Shown here one piece after another: positions 45,010 to 54,123 of a stretch of 64,000 bases of DNA. Source of the stretch: Bin87 sp965221295 (GTDB taxonomy: Bacteria; Chloroflexota; Dehalococcoidia; Lucifugimonadales; UBA3495); NCBI GenBank assembly GCA_965221295.1, contig OZ244879.1, positions 2,418,001 through 2,482,000 of the forward strand, in the 5' to 3' direction. A program made the position numbers and the translations under genes. The notes under the pieces were generated by a model. It searched no databases. It was not told the DNA's origin and was given only the letters and a program-made list of their open reading frames with translations. How positions within the stretch are numbered: the first letter of the stretch is position 1; every line of letters starts with the position of its first letter.

Positions 45010-46713
45010 ATGCGTATTTCCAGATTGGTAACCCGAACCCTGCGCGACGACCCCCCGGAAGCGGAGACGGCCAGCCATCGCCTGATGCTTCGAGCCGGGT
45101 TGATCCAGCAGGTCGCCGCCGGCGTGTACGCATACCTGCCCTTGGCCTGGCGTTCGTTGCGCAAAATCGAGCAGATCGTCCGGGAGGAGATGGACGCCGC
45201 GGCGGGACAGGAACTGCGGATGCCGGCGTTACAACCCATGGAACTCTGGGAACAAACCGGACGCGCCGCCGCGTTTGGCGACAATATGTTCTCGTTGGAG
45301 GATCGGCGCGGCCGGCCCTTGGCGTTGGCCCCCACCCACGAGGAGGTGGTCACCAACATCGTCAAGGGCAACGTGCAAAGCTACCGAGATTTGCCGGTCA
45401 TCTTGTACCAGATGCAGACTAAGTTCCGCGACGAACCGCGGCCTCGCGCTGGGTTGGTGCGGGTGCGCGAATTCACAATGAAGGACGCCTATTCCTTCGA
45501 CGCTGACGAACACGGACTGGACGATTCTTACGACGCCATGGCCCAGGCTTACCGCAACGTGTTCCGGCGCTGCAGCATTCCGGTGGTGATGGCGGAAGCG
45601 GACAGCGGCGCCATCGGCGGCAAGGATTCCCACGAATTTCTGCTACCCACCGACACCGGAGAGGACACCGTAATCACCTGTCCGGGCTGTGGCTACGCCG
45701 CCAACGCTGAAAAGGCCGCCGGCGGCTACCTCGACCTGGCGATACCGGAGCCGCTTCCCTTGGAGGAGGTCAGCACGCCCGGCGCCAAGACCATAGCCGA
45801 CCTAGCCGAGTTTCTCGGTGTGGACGAAAACCAGACATTGAAGGCCGTCTTCTACGTCGCGGACGGTGAAGTTGTGTTTGTCACCATCCGGGGCGACCTG
45901 GAAGTCAACGACGTCAAGCTGAAGAACGCGCTGCATTGCAATGAGCTGCGCTTGGCGAACGACGACGAGGTGTCCGCGGCCGGGTTGGTGGCGGGGTCAG
46001 CGTCGCCCATTGGGGTCGCGAACTTGCGGCGAGTCGCTGACCCGTCCATCAGCAACGGCGGCAACTTCGTGGTTGGGGCCAACAAGCCGGACGCCCACTA
46101 CTTGAACGCCAACTACCCACGGGACTTCGACGCCGACATCATTACCGACATCGCGCTGACGATGCCCGGAAACCGGTGCTTGAAGTGCGGCGCCGCCCTG
46201 GAATCAACGCGAGGCGTGGAAGTGGGGCATATTTTCAAATTGGGCACGTTCTTCAGCGAGAAGCTGGGAGCCTTTTACCTGGATGCCGAAGGACGCCAAC
46301 AGCCGATTACCATGGGCTGTTACGGCATTGGCGTTAGCCGGATATTGGCCGCAGCCATCGAACAAAACCACGACGAACGGGGCATCGTTTTCCCGCCGCC
46401 AATCGCCCCTTACGACGTTCACCTGGTGGCGCTGAACATGTCCGACGAATCCGTAGTCGCGGCGGCGGATGACCTGTATGAACGGCTGACCGCCGCCGGC
46501 ATCGATGTTCTCTTTGACGACCGGGTTGACGCGGCAGCGGGCGTCAAGTTCAATGACGCCGACTTGATCGGTCTGCCGGTGCGCTTGGTGGTCAGCCCTC
46601 GCAACCTCCGCCAGTCTTCGTTCGAAGCGCGCCGGCGTTCTGACCAGGAAGCGGAGATGGTGGCGCTGGACGACGCGGTGGCCGCCGTTGGACAGCTATT
46701 GGGTACGCGGTAG
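45010..46713 (+). CDS. proS: Prolyl-tRNA synthetase
   Basis: Class II synthetase, 567 residues, bacterial type with the editing (INS) domain in the middle. Motif 1 lies at MDAAAGQELRMPALQP, motif 2 at TKFRDEPRPRAGLVRVREFTMKD and motif 3 at CYGIGVSRILAAAIEQ. The insertion domain covers about residues 250-380, and an anticodon domain follows 465. The frame is open upstream of ATG 45010 through the preceding gene, but that reading is out of register. RBS GGAGAGG is about 12 bases upstream. Confidence 0.96.
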   Translation: MRISRLVTRTLRDDPPEAETASHRLMLRAGLIQQVAAGVYAYLPLAWRSLRKIEQIVREEMDAAAGQELRMPALQPMELWEQTGRAAAFGDNMFSLEDRRGRPLALAPTHEEVVTNIVKGNVQSYRDLPVILYQMQTKFRDEPRPRAGLVRVREFTMKDAYSFDADEHGLDDSYDAMAQAYRNVFRRCSIPVVMAEADSGAIGGKDSHEFLLPTDTGEDTVITCPGCGYAANAEKAAGGYLDLAIPEPLPLEEVSTPGAKTIADLAEFLGVDENQTLKAVFYVADGEVVFVTIRGDLEVNDVKLKNALHCNELRLANDDEVSAAGLVAGSASPIGVANLRRVADPSISNGGNFVVGANKPDAHYLNANYPRDFDADIITDIALTMPGNRCLKCGAALESTRGVEVGHIFKLGTFFSEKLGAFYLDAEGRQQPITMGCYGIGVSRILAAAIEQNHDERGIVFPPPIAPYDVHLVALNMSDESVVAAADDLYERLTAAGIDVLFDDRVDAAAGVKFNDADLIGLPVRLVVSPRNLRQSSFEARRRSDQEAEMVALDDAVAAVGQLLGTR

Positions 46714-46715
46714 CC

Positions 46716-47306
46716 TTGCCATCTGAATCGCCGGGACTCCGCCCTCTGACCGTTTGGGAGAGGGGATTCACTACCATCTACGGAGGAGTCCCCAGCGGCC
46801 TGATGCTGTTCGTCTTGCGCGCGGTTTTTCTGTTGATCAGCGGGCCCGACGTGAGTTTCTGGCATTTCGTCCGCTACGCAGTTGGATTCGACGCCGGGTT
46901 GGGTCTCCACGTTGACATCGCGGACACCTACTTCTTGCCCAACGTTCTGGCGAGCGGTTTGTACGCGGTGTTCTATTTCACCTGGAGCCGCTCACTGGGT
47001 CATTTGGTGGCGGACGCCCATATCGTCGATGCCCAAACCGGGCGCCGGATGCGAAACTGGCAAAAGGTGGTGCGGAGCGGTCTCCAACTGGTCAACGGTT
47101 ACATTGGATTCTTACGGATATTGGACATTATTTCCGTTTTGATCGTCTTCTTTGACCAGGAGCGCCGCCGATCCATCTATGATCTAGCAGCTCGTACCGT
47201 GGTGGTGGTCGGCGATCCAGCTGAGGAAGCGCCAGAAACGGAGCGTCAAAAGAGCTGGGCCGCGGAGCTGTTCGGATGGTTGACCGGGCGCGAGCAGGCC
47301 GGGTAA
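46716..47306 (+). CDS. RDD-family membrane protein
   Basis: 196 residues with the RDD family layout: a helix (LMLFVLRAVFLLIS), a second (VLASGLYAVFYFTWS), GHLVADAHIVDAQTGRRM, then a third hydrophobic region and the R-x-S-x-YD-xxA-x-TVVV ending (RRSIYDLAARTVVVVG). RDD proteins are transporters or membrane regulators of unsettled role. TTG 46716 follows the proS stop by two bases, suggesting coupled translation. The tail after 175 is acidic. Confidence 0.8.
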   Translation: MPSESPGLRPLTVWERGFTTIYGGVPSGLMLFVLRAVFLLISGPDVSFWHFVRYAVGFDAGLGLHVDIADTYFLPNVLASGLYAVFYFTWSRSLGHLVADAHIVDAQTGRRMRNWQKVVRSGLQLVNGYIGFLRILDIISVLIVFFDQERRRSIYDLAARTVVVVGDPAEEAPETERQKSWAAELFGWLTGREQAG

Positions 47307-47384
47307 CCGGCGCCGCCGCGCGGCGACTAGCGCCACCGATTGAAACCTCGACGCGGGGGACGGTCGCAGCAACCGGAACCCGCG

Positions 47385-48422
47385 TCACGGCTTCAGCAGG
47401 AGTTTCCCGAAGAAGTTGGTGGCCTCCATGGCGCGGTGGGCGTCGGCAGCTTGGCGCAACGGGTAAGTTTGGTGCACCGCCGGCTCGATTATCCCTCGGT
47501 TAAGGCTGGCAACGATCTGACGCATGTCCTCGCGGGAACCCATGTATCCGCCGTAGATTTCGATTTGCCGGCTGAACAGCAGGCCCAAATGGAGCTCAAC
47601 GCGCAGGCCGCTGGTGGCTCCGCAGATGCAATACCGTCCGCCTGGTCGCAGAGATCTGAAACCGTGAGCCCAAACATCGGCGCCAACGTGGTCAACCAGG
47701 AGATCGACTCCAGCGCCGCCAGTAATCTCCCGCACCCGTTGCGCGATGTCCTCTTGGTTGTAGTTGATGACGTGATCCGCCCCCAATTTGCGCGCCAATT
47801 CCGCCTTTTCTGGAGTGCTGGTGGTGGCGATGACGGTGGCGCCAACCACGTTCTTGAAGACCTGGATCGCAGCGGCTCCCACCCCGGCGGACGCGGAGAA
47901 TACCAGCGCCGTTTCCCAGGGTTGTAGCGCGGCGCGGCGCACGGCCATGTTCCAAACGGGTAGGTAGGTGGTCGGGACCGCGGCGGCGTCATTGAACGAT
48001 ACTGAACCATCGAGGCGATAGGCGTTTACCTCGGGAACGGCAACGAATTCGGCGTAGCTGCCGTCAATCGCGGTTCCGAGGAATCTACTGCGCAGACAAA
48101 GTTCGTCGCGCCCCGACCCGCACCACTGGCACACGCCACAAACGAGTCGAGGATTGACCACCACCCGGTCGCCGATATTCAGGCTGGTTACACTGGGCCC
48201 GGCCGCGACTACTTCGCCGGCGGTATCGCCGCCCAATATCAGCGGCGGCGGAAATTCACGCTCCAATCCGCGCTGCCCCTCTCGCGTGAAGATGTCCAGA
48301 CGGTTCAGAGCGCTGGCTCCAACCCGCACCACCACGTCGCTGGGACCAGGCGTCGGGTCAGGCCGGTCGCCGAATTGCAGGGCCCCGGCATCACCGTGGG
48401 CTTCTATGTAAACCGCTTTCAT
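47385..48422 (-). CDS. Zinc-type alcohol dehydrogenase/quinone oxidoreductase-like protein
   Basis: About 345 residues of the MDR superfamily. The GroES-like part has VGASALNRLDIFTREGQRG. CGVCQWCGSGRDELCLRSRF holds four cysteines of a structural zinc site. The Rossmann part has VFSASAGVGAAAIQVFKNVVGATVIATT. ATG 48422 (MKAVYIEAHGDAGAL) is the likely start; GTG 48431 is closer to AGGAGA than is usual. Substrate unknown. It is convergent with the RDD gene. Confidence 0.88.
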   Translation of the reverse strand: MKAVYIEAHGDAGALQFGDRPDPTPGPSDVVVRVGASALNRLDIFTREGQRGLEREFPPPLILGGDTAGEVVAAGPSVTSLNIGDRVVVNPRLVCGVCQWCGSGRDELCLRSRFLGTAIDGSYAEFVAVPEVNAYRLDGSVSFNDAAAVPTTYLPVWNMAVRRAALQPWETALVFSASAGVGAAAIQVFKNVVGATVIATTSTPEKAELARKLGADHVINYNQEDIAQRVREITGGAGVDLLVDHVGADVWAHGFRSLRPGGRYCICGATSGLRVELHLGLLFSRQIEIYGGYMGSREDMRQIVASLNRGIIEPAVHQTYPLRQAADAHRAMEATNFFGKLLLKP

Positions 48423-48523
48423 TTCTGACACGTTCTCCTATCTGATCAAGCGAGCTGGTTGGGCTCCGGGCAACCCGCCTGCGGTTGTTGGCCTTTCGCC
48501 GGCGCGGGGATAGCCCGGGTCAA

Positions 48524-48754
48524 TCAAGCGTTGGCGGGTCGGCGGTTTTCGTAACAATCTGAGCACAGGAACACGACGGCGAGTGTTTCGTCATGGCTGG
48601 TTCCGCGGCCACACCTGGGCGCGTCGCTGTCCGGCAGCCAGGGTTGGTGGAACGGCCCACCGCACATCTGGCAGGTTGAACGATGTGGGCCATCGAGTTC
48701 CTCGTTGCAGACAACACAATATACTGGGCCGGAGATTTGGAATGCGGTCGCCAT
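48524..48754 (-). CDS. Small zinc-ribbon protein
   Basis: 76 residues with eight cysteines and some histidines arranged as CVVCNEELDG, CQMCGGPFHQPW, CGRGT and CSDCYENRR, i.e. about three CxxC pairs. A zinc-binding RING/B-box-like or zinc-ribbon fold is likely. No function can be assigned. A 15-base tandem repeat lies just upstream on its strand (48762-48789). Confidence 0.7.
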   Translation of the reverse strand: MATAFQISGPVYCVVCNEELDGPHRSTCQMCGGPFHQPWLPDSDAPRCGRGTSHDETLAVVFLCSDCYENRRPANA

Positions 48755-48761
48755 GTCTTTA

Positions 48762-48789
48762 CCTCAACTGAAAGTTCCTCAACTGAAAG
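48762..48789. repeat. 15-base tandem repeat, two copies
   Basis: CCTCAACTGAAAGTT at 48762-48776 and 13 bases of the same unit at 48777-48789, just upstream of the zinc-ribbon gene (minus strand). Confidence 0.8.
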
Positions 48790-48829
48790 ATAGTATGCCG
48801 CGCCATGGCAATGCGTTGGGCACAGCGGA

Positions 48830-50068
48830 TCACCTGCTGGGTGAAACCCACCGGCGCGCGATCAGCTCCTCATCTTGGCGGCTGTGAATTTCGCCGTCGA
48901 GACGCGCCCGACGCAAGGCGCGAAGAACCTCGCCGATAGCGGGCCCTGGCGGGACGCCCAACTCCAGCAAATCCGATCCCCGCAACAGAGGCGCCATGGA
49001 CCACCACTCGTCCAAGTAGCTCCCGATCCGTTGCGAAGCCATTTCGGGGGCCAGCGAGCGAGCGGCGTACAGCGCGTCCGGCGCCAAACCGTCCAGCAAC
49101 TCGCACACCATCGACGGCGGCGTCTCGCGCTCGATCAGCCGGCCGAGTCGGGCCGACAAAATCGCGGTGTCTTCGATCACACGAGCCCAGTCGGACGGAG
49201 CGTTTATCCGCGCGGAGAACGCGGCGCCAGCTTCATCGCTCAGCGTCCAAGCGACGGCAGAGAGCCAAACCAGTGGTCGTGAAACAATGGCGGCGGATAC
49301 GAAATCCGCTAGGCCATCAGCCGACAGGCCAGGGTGTATCGAGGCGAGGATGCCCAGATTTGCGGCCAAACGAAGCGCCGGCGCTGGTCGGTCTTCTTGG
49401 AAGATACGCTCCAGTTCGCGCCGCACCCGGTCGCCAGATATGGTGAACATGGCGGCGGGCAAAGCGTCATGCAGAGCCGCCATGGTGTCATCAGCGATAC
49501 CAAAGCCGAACCTGGAAGCGTAACGCGCGGCCCTCAAGGTTCGGGTGGGATCGTCGATGAAACTCGTTTCGTGGAGGATGCGAATTACGCCGGCGCGCAG
49601 GTCCGCCCGCCCACCATGAGGATCGATCAATTCTCTGCGCTGGTCCGCCAACGGGATCGCCATGGCGTTGATGGTGAAGTCGCGGCGAGCCAGGTCGTCG
49701 GCGATGCCGCCCGGACTAACCTCTGGCAACGAGCCGGGCAGGGGGTAAGTTTCACGTCGGGCCGTTACCAAGTCTACGGTACCGCCGGCGGTTTCCACGG
49801 TCGCCGTTCCGAATCTTTGATGCACGGTCAGGCGTCCGCCGGCGGCGTCCGCTAGTCGAGCAGCCAGCGCCGGAGCATCGCCCACCACGGAAATGTCCAG
49901 ATCTTTGGTGGGACAGCCCAGGAGGTTGTCCCGAACCGGACCACCCACCAGATACGCCAACGCCCCGGCCTCGTCGGCCAGTCGCCGAACCTGGACCAGC
50001 AAACAGGCTAATGGGTCATCAGCATTCAAAAAAATACCGACGGGGCAAGCGTCGGCGGCGGCCATCAT
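48830..50068 (-). CDS. tRNA nucleotidyltransferase/poly(A) polymerase family protein
   Basis: 412 residues from ATG 50068; the frame is open upstream but without protein character. LVGGPVRDNLLGCPTKDLDISVVGD is the class II nucleotidyltransferase signature with the metal-binding D-x-D pair. RRDFTINAMAIPL is the family's second motif and DPTRTLRAARYASRFGF the nucleotide-specificity region. CCA-addition to tRNA is the likely job. Its upstream region is divergent from a peptidase gene. Confidence 0.9.
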   Translation of the reverse strand: MMAAADACPVGIFLNADDPLACLLVQVRRLADEAGALAYLVGGPVRDNLLGCPTKDLDISVVGDAPALAARLADAAGGRLTVHQRFGTATVETAGGTVDLVTARRETYPLPGSLPEVSPGGIADDLARRDFTINAMAIPLADQRRELIDPHGGRADLRAGVIRILHETSFIDDPTRTLRAARYASRFGFGIADDTMAALHDALPAAMFTISGDRVRRELERIFQEDRPAPALRLAANLGILASIHPGLSADGLADFVSAAIVSRPLVWLSAVAWTLSDEAGAAFSARINAPSDWARVIEDTAILSARLGRLIERETPPSMVCELLDGLAPDALYAARSLAPEMASQRIGSYLDEWWSMAPLLRGSDLLELGVPPGPAIGEVLRALRRARLDGEIHSRQDEELIARRWVSPSR

Positions 50069-50230
50069 TGCGCTTTCCGGGGCATTGGTTTTGGATACGC
50101 GATTGTAGCATCCGGCCATTCCGGGGGCAACCCAAGAACCACGGTGGCGGCAATTCAGGTTTGGGGGACGCAATCCTGATTGATTTTGCCGCGCTGCCCC
50201 TGTAACCGTCAGTTGTCTGCCGATCAGCGA

Positions 50231-50236
50231 TATAAT
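50231..50236 (+). promoter_or_regulatory. TATAAT -10 element of the peptidase gene
   Basis: A perfect TATAAT at 50231-50236, 35 bases before the start codon. No good -35 at standard spacing. Confidence 0.35.
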
Positions 50237-50270
50237 CCTGGCACACGCCCAACCCACCAGGAGATCCATC

Positions 50271-51374
50271 ATGCCTGACCGACAGCGACTCATCCGAACC
50301 CTAATCGACCTGATCAAAATTGACAGCCCCACTGGCGAAGAGGACGCCATCGACGCTCACCTTTCCAGTTGTCTGGCCAATCTCGGAGCCACCATCAGGC
50401 ACGATGATTATGGCAACCTGGTGGCCACCCTGCCCGGGCGCGACGGCGCTGGCGGCCATCCTCCGGTGATGCTATCCGCGCACATGGACACGGTGGAACC
50501 GGGTCGCGGCATCAAGCCTTCCCTAGACCCCGATGGCGAAATCCTACGCTCCGACGGTTCCACCATCCTGGGCGGCGACTGCAAAGCGGGATTGGCCATC
50601 GTGCTGGAAGGTTTGACCAGCGCCATCGAAGATGGCAACTCGCGCCGCCCGGTTCAAGTGGTGTTTTCCCGAGCTGAGGAGGGCGGTCTCAACGGGGCGC
50701 GCAACCTAGATTTTTCGCTGATCGAGGCCAAAACCGGCATCGTTTTCGACGGCGAGGGACCGATCAGCCGCATTTGCGTCGGCGCTCCCGCTCAGAACAT
50801 CGTGCAAGCCAACATCACCGGCATCGCCGCTCACGCCGGATTGGAGCCGGAAAACGGGGTGTCTGCCCTGCTGGTGGCGGCCAACATCCTGACCCGCCTG
50901 CCGCTGGGCCGCATAGACGACGAGACCACCAGCAACATCGGCCTGCTGCAAGGCGGCTTGAAACGCAACATCGTTCCCGAACACGCCTACCTGGACGGCG
51001 AACTGCGCTCCCGTAGCCAAACCAAGCTGGAGAATTACACCGCAGAATTCCAACGCGCGTTCGACCAGGTGGCCGCCATGTACCCCCGGGCGGCGATTGA
51101 CCTGCAAATTTGGAACCAATATCGCACCTACAGCGTGCCCGACCAACATCCCGCCCTGGTTGACATCGCCCGCGCAGTTCGCGCCAACGGTTTGACGCCA
51201 ACCATGGAGACTACAGGCGGCGGCTCCGACGCTAACGTCTTCTTCGAGCATGGCATCGCCGCGCTGCCCGTTGGCATTGGCGTCCGCGACTTCCACACCA
51301 CACGGGAAACGGCCAACATCAGTGAGATGCTGGACGGCGCAAGGGTGTGCCAAGCTTTCATCGGCCAATCGTAA
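50271..51374 (+). CDS. M20/M42-type metallopeptidase (tripeptidase-like)
   Basis: 367 residues. LSAHMDTVEPGRG and GGDCKAGLAIVLEGL hold the first zinc ligands. VVFSRAEEGGLNGARNLD carries the catalytic Glu and the second zinc region, as in peptidase T/YqjE-type enzymes. A histidine ligand is expected near TTRETANISEML. ATG 50271 has AGGAGATC just upstream. It stands alone with a 400-base gap after it, in which no terminator with a T-run was found. Confidence 0.88.
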   Translation: MPDRQRLIRTLIDLIKIDSPTGEEDAIDAHLSSCLANLGATIRHDDYGNLVATLPGRDGAGGHPPVMLSAHMDTVEPGRGIKPSLDPDGEILRSDGSTILGGDCKAGLAIVLEGLTSAIEDGNSRRPVQVVFSRAEEGGLNGARNLDFSLIEAKTGIVFDGEGPISRICVGAPAQNIVQANITGIAAHAGLEPENGVSALLVAANILTRLPLGRIDDETTSNIGLLQGGLKRNIVPEHAYLDGELRSRSQTKLENYTAEFQRAFDQVAAMYPRAAIDLQIWNQYRTYSVPDQHPALVDIARAVRANGLTPTMETTGGGSDANVFFEHGIAALPVGIGVRDFHTTRETANISEMLDGARVCQAFIGQS

Positions 51375-51775
51375 GACCGCTCCGTCAATCTTGGGTATCA
51401 GAGTGGGGCGCTCGCGCCCGCATTGGCCCCGCCTTCGGGTTGCGCAGCTGGGTCAGCGGCAGGCGCCATGTCGACCTTCCTTGCGGGGCCGGAGCCGGTG
51501 GACGCCGCGATGCTTGGCCTAGCAATTGACAAACTTCGGCCATTTTCCCCCACCAGTCGCTAGACCGATCCACTCCAGCCGAGTATCTTGCCACCTGCCA
51601 CCCCAATTCGCCTTCCTACCCAGATGTACTGCTCATATGCGCCGAACGGGTACACTCGCTTGACAGCATGGCTTCAGTTCGTTAAATTTCCCAAGTTGGA
51701 ATGAATCGCCCCAGTTCGAACGAAGGCGCGCCGCGCTATTCCCTCAAACCCTGATCGCTCGGCAGGCTAGCAAAC
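51375..51775. other. Intergenic region upstream of the hopanoid operon
   Basis: About 400 bases with no supported gene. The only clear element is the promoter described at 51660-51688. G+C drops locally around it. No structure or repeat stood out. Confidence 0.6.
51660..51688 (+). promoter_or_regulatory. Promoter of the hopanoid operon
   Basis: TTGACA at 51660-51665, a 17-base spacer and TAAATT at 51683-51688. Predicted transcript start near 51695, giving a leader of about 80 bases. Confidence 0.6.
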
Positions 51776-52885
51776 ATGGGCACCACGCCAACCGCCTCTG
51801 TGGAAACCCCTCAAACAGGCCGCGCCGCCGTTGGCGCGCCGACGGAATCTGGCCCAGCGCTGCCCTCCATGTTTGATCGTTATCGGACGCATCTGGAACG
51901 CGCGTTGGCTGATGCAGTCCCTCCGCTAGGGGATCATCCCGTCAACACCCTGCTTCGCTACCATTTGGGATGGTCGGACCGGCAAGGCAAATCTTCGCCA
52001 ACCCCGGCGTCCCAGGGTAAAGCCCTGCGTCCAACGCTGTGCATGTTCGCGTGCGAAGCGCTGCAAGGCGAACCGCGACTCGCCGCGCCTGCCGCCGCCT
52101 CTCTAGAGTTGATCCACAATTTCTCCCTGGTACATGACGACATCCAGGATCGGGGATACGAACGGCGTCATCAACCCACAGTTTGGGCTTTATGGGGCAC
52201 GGCGTCAGCCTTGGTGGCAGGGGACGCGATGCAGTCTCTGGGAGACCTTACCTCCACCTGTCTGGAACGCTGCATCCCTCCGGCGACTGCCATCCGCGTA
52301 TCCGGTTTGCTGACCGAAAGCTACTTGGAGATGATTGAAGGGCAATGCCGCGACCTGCAATTCGAGCAGCGCGAAACCATCGCCGCTGAAGAGTATCTGG
52401 AAATGATCGCCCTCAAAACGGGGGCGCTGATACGCAGCAGTTTGGTCATCGGGGCCACCGTGGCCACCGACGATCCAGACACCACAGAGGGCATCGCCAG
52501 GTTCGGCCGGGCCGTGGGTCGCCTGTTCCAGATTCGCGACGACTATCTGGGCATCTGGGGCGATGACGCGATCACGGGCAAGTCCACGGACAGCGACATC
52601 GTCCAACGCAAGAAGAGCTATCCCATCGTGTACGCCTTCCAGCGGGCGACCGGGGCCAATCGGGAGGAACTCCTGCGGATCTACCGGCAGGAAGCCCTGG
52701 ACGAGAACGATGTTGATCGAGTCCTGGACATCCTCCAGGAAATCGGCGCCGCCGACCAAACCAACACCCTCAGCGAATCCACGGCTGAAGAAGCCCGGAC
52801 ATCGCTGTCAGCCTTGGCGCTCCCCGCCTGGGCAGCAGACGAAGCCGAAAGCCTCATTGACTTCATGGCCAACCGATTGTTTTGA
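51776..52885 (+). CDS. Short-chain prenyl diphosphate synthase
   Basis: Trans-isoprenyl diphosphate synthase of 369 residues, making FPP or GGPP from IPP. The first aspartate-rich motif DDIQD is at 121-125 after HNFSLVH; the second is IRDDYLGIWGDD around 250. The first motif has no insertion, as in archaeal-type (type I) GGPP synthases, but the chain length cannot be set from sequence. As the first gene of the hopanoid operon it probably supplies FPP for squalene synthesis. An extra 30-residue Ser/Thr/Pro-rich N-terminus precedes the fold. Confidence 0.88.
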   Translation: MGTTPTASVETPQTGRAAVGAPTESGPALPSMFDRYRTHLERALADAVPPLGDHPVNTLLRYHLGWSDRQGKSSPTPASQGKALRPTLCMFACEALQGEPRLAAPAAASLELIHNFSLVHDDIQDRGYERRHQPTVWALWGTASALVAGDAMQSLGDLTSTCLERCIPPATAIRVSGLLTESYLEMIEGQCRDLQFEQRETIAAEEYLEMIALKTGALIRSSLVIGATVATDDPDTTEGIARFGRAVGRLFQIRDDYLGIWGDDAITGKSTDSDIVQRKKSYPIVYAFQRATGANREELLRIYRQEALDENDVDRVLDILQEIGAADQTNTLSESTAEEARTSLSALALPAWAADEAESLIDFMANRLF

Positions 52886-52923
52886 CAATCTGATCGGCCT
52901 ATCGGAATTGGGGGAACCACGAA

Positions 52924-54015
52924 ATGGCGCTAAAACTCACCGACCCGCCTGCCAACGGCGCCGCCGCTCCTCGCGCGCCCGGCAAACGACCCATGGAGCT
53001 TGGCATCCGGATGGGCTGGTACATACTCAGAAACCGACTCCGTGGCCGCAAGCGCTTCCCGTTGGTTACGATGCTGGAGCCGCTGGAGATGTGCAACCTG
53101 GCCTGCATCGGTTGCGGCCGTATCCGCGAGTATCGCGGCGTGCTGGACAAGATGATGCCTGTAGAGGAGGCGCTGGACGCCGCGCGTGAGTCTGGGGCCC
53201 CAATTGTTTCCATTGCGGGCGGCGAACCCACCATCCACCCTCAAATCGATCAGATCATCAATACCCTGGTTGACGAAAAATACTTCGTTTACTGCTGCAC
53301 CAACGCCCTGCTGTTGCCCCGAATGCTGGACAAGATTCCACCCTCGAAGTATTTCTGCTGGGTGATCCACATGGACGGCATGGAGGAGAAGCACGACGAG
53401 TCCGTCGCCCGCGCCGGCGTCTTCAAGCGCGCCACCGAAGGCATCCAGATGGCCATCGAACGAGGGTACCGGGTCTGCACCAACACTACCGTCTTCCGCA
53501 ATAGCGACGTTGAAGACCTGCGGGAAATGTTCCGGTACGTCAGCGACCTGGGCGTTGAGGGATCGATGATCTCCCCTGGCTACGATTTCGAGGACGCTCC
53601 GGATCAGGACCTGTTCCTCACCCGCCAGGAATCCCGCAACGTGTTTCGCAATTTGCTGGACCCCAGCCGCATGGAGGGAATGCGGTTCTACAACAATCCG
53701 TTGTACCTGAATTTCCTGCGTGGCGACCGCGAATACCAATGCACCGCCTGGTCGAATCCCACGTATACGGTCATGGGCTGGCGCAAACCTTGTTATCCAT
53801 TGGCCGACGAGCACACCGACCAGATGGATGACCTCTACGAGCCGAGCCTGTGGGAAGAAAAGTACGGCGTCGGGCGCGACCCTCGCTGCAACAACTGCAT
53901 GATGCACTGCGGGTTTGAATCCGCCACGATTTTCAACGCCATAGGCAAGCCCACGGAGTGGGTCACCTTCATCAAATCGGGCGCCGCGCACAAGGGCGGC
54001 ATCAGCGTGGGCTAG
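52924..54015 (+). CDS. hpnH: Adenosyl-hopene transferase HpnH (radical SAM)
   Basis: Radical SAM enzyme that attaches the adenosyl group to diploptene, first step of C35 hopanoid side-chain building. The 363-residue protein has CNLACIGC (Cys57, 61, 64), the CX3CX2C cluster site, then SIAGGEPTIH and the HpnH-typical WVIHMDGMEEKHDESVAR. RCNNCMMHCGFE is near the C-terminus. It begins 38 bases after the prenyl synthase. Confidence 0.95.
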   Translation: MALKLTDPPANGAAAPRAPGKRPMELGIRMGWYILRNRLRGRKRFPLVTMLEPLEMCNLACIGCGRIREYRGVLDKMMPVEEALDAARESGAPIVSIAGGEPTIHPQIDQIINTLVDEKYFVYCCTNALLLPRMLDKIPPSKYFCWVIHMDGMEEKHDESVARAGVFKRATEGIQMAIERGYRVCTNTTVFRNSDVEDLREMFRYVSDLGVEGSMISPGYDFEDAPDQDLFLTRQESRNVFRNLLDPSRMEGMRFYNNPLYLNFLRGDREYQCTAWSNPTYTVMGWRKPCYPLADEHTDQMDDLYEPSLWEEKYGVGRDPRCNNCMMHCGFESATIFNAIGKPTEWVTFIKSGAAHKGGISVG

Positions 54016-54123
54016 ATACCCTGGCCAGCCGATCCCCGGCGTCGCGAAGGCCATTTGGCTTTCCGCTCCGCAAAACGACCGCCAATCGCAGCTTAGAACC
54101 GGTAAACTCGCCCGTCTGTCGCG

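Noticed and set aside
44686..46713. 675-residue proS with a long N-terminus
   Set aside because: The first 108 residues are the acyl-CoA dehydrogenase-like gene read off-frame; proS begins at ATG 45010.
48830..50350. 506-residue version of the tRNA nucleotidyltransferase
   Set aside because: The extra 94 N-terminal residues show no protein-like character and overlap the divergent promoter region; ATG 50068 fits the family start.
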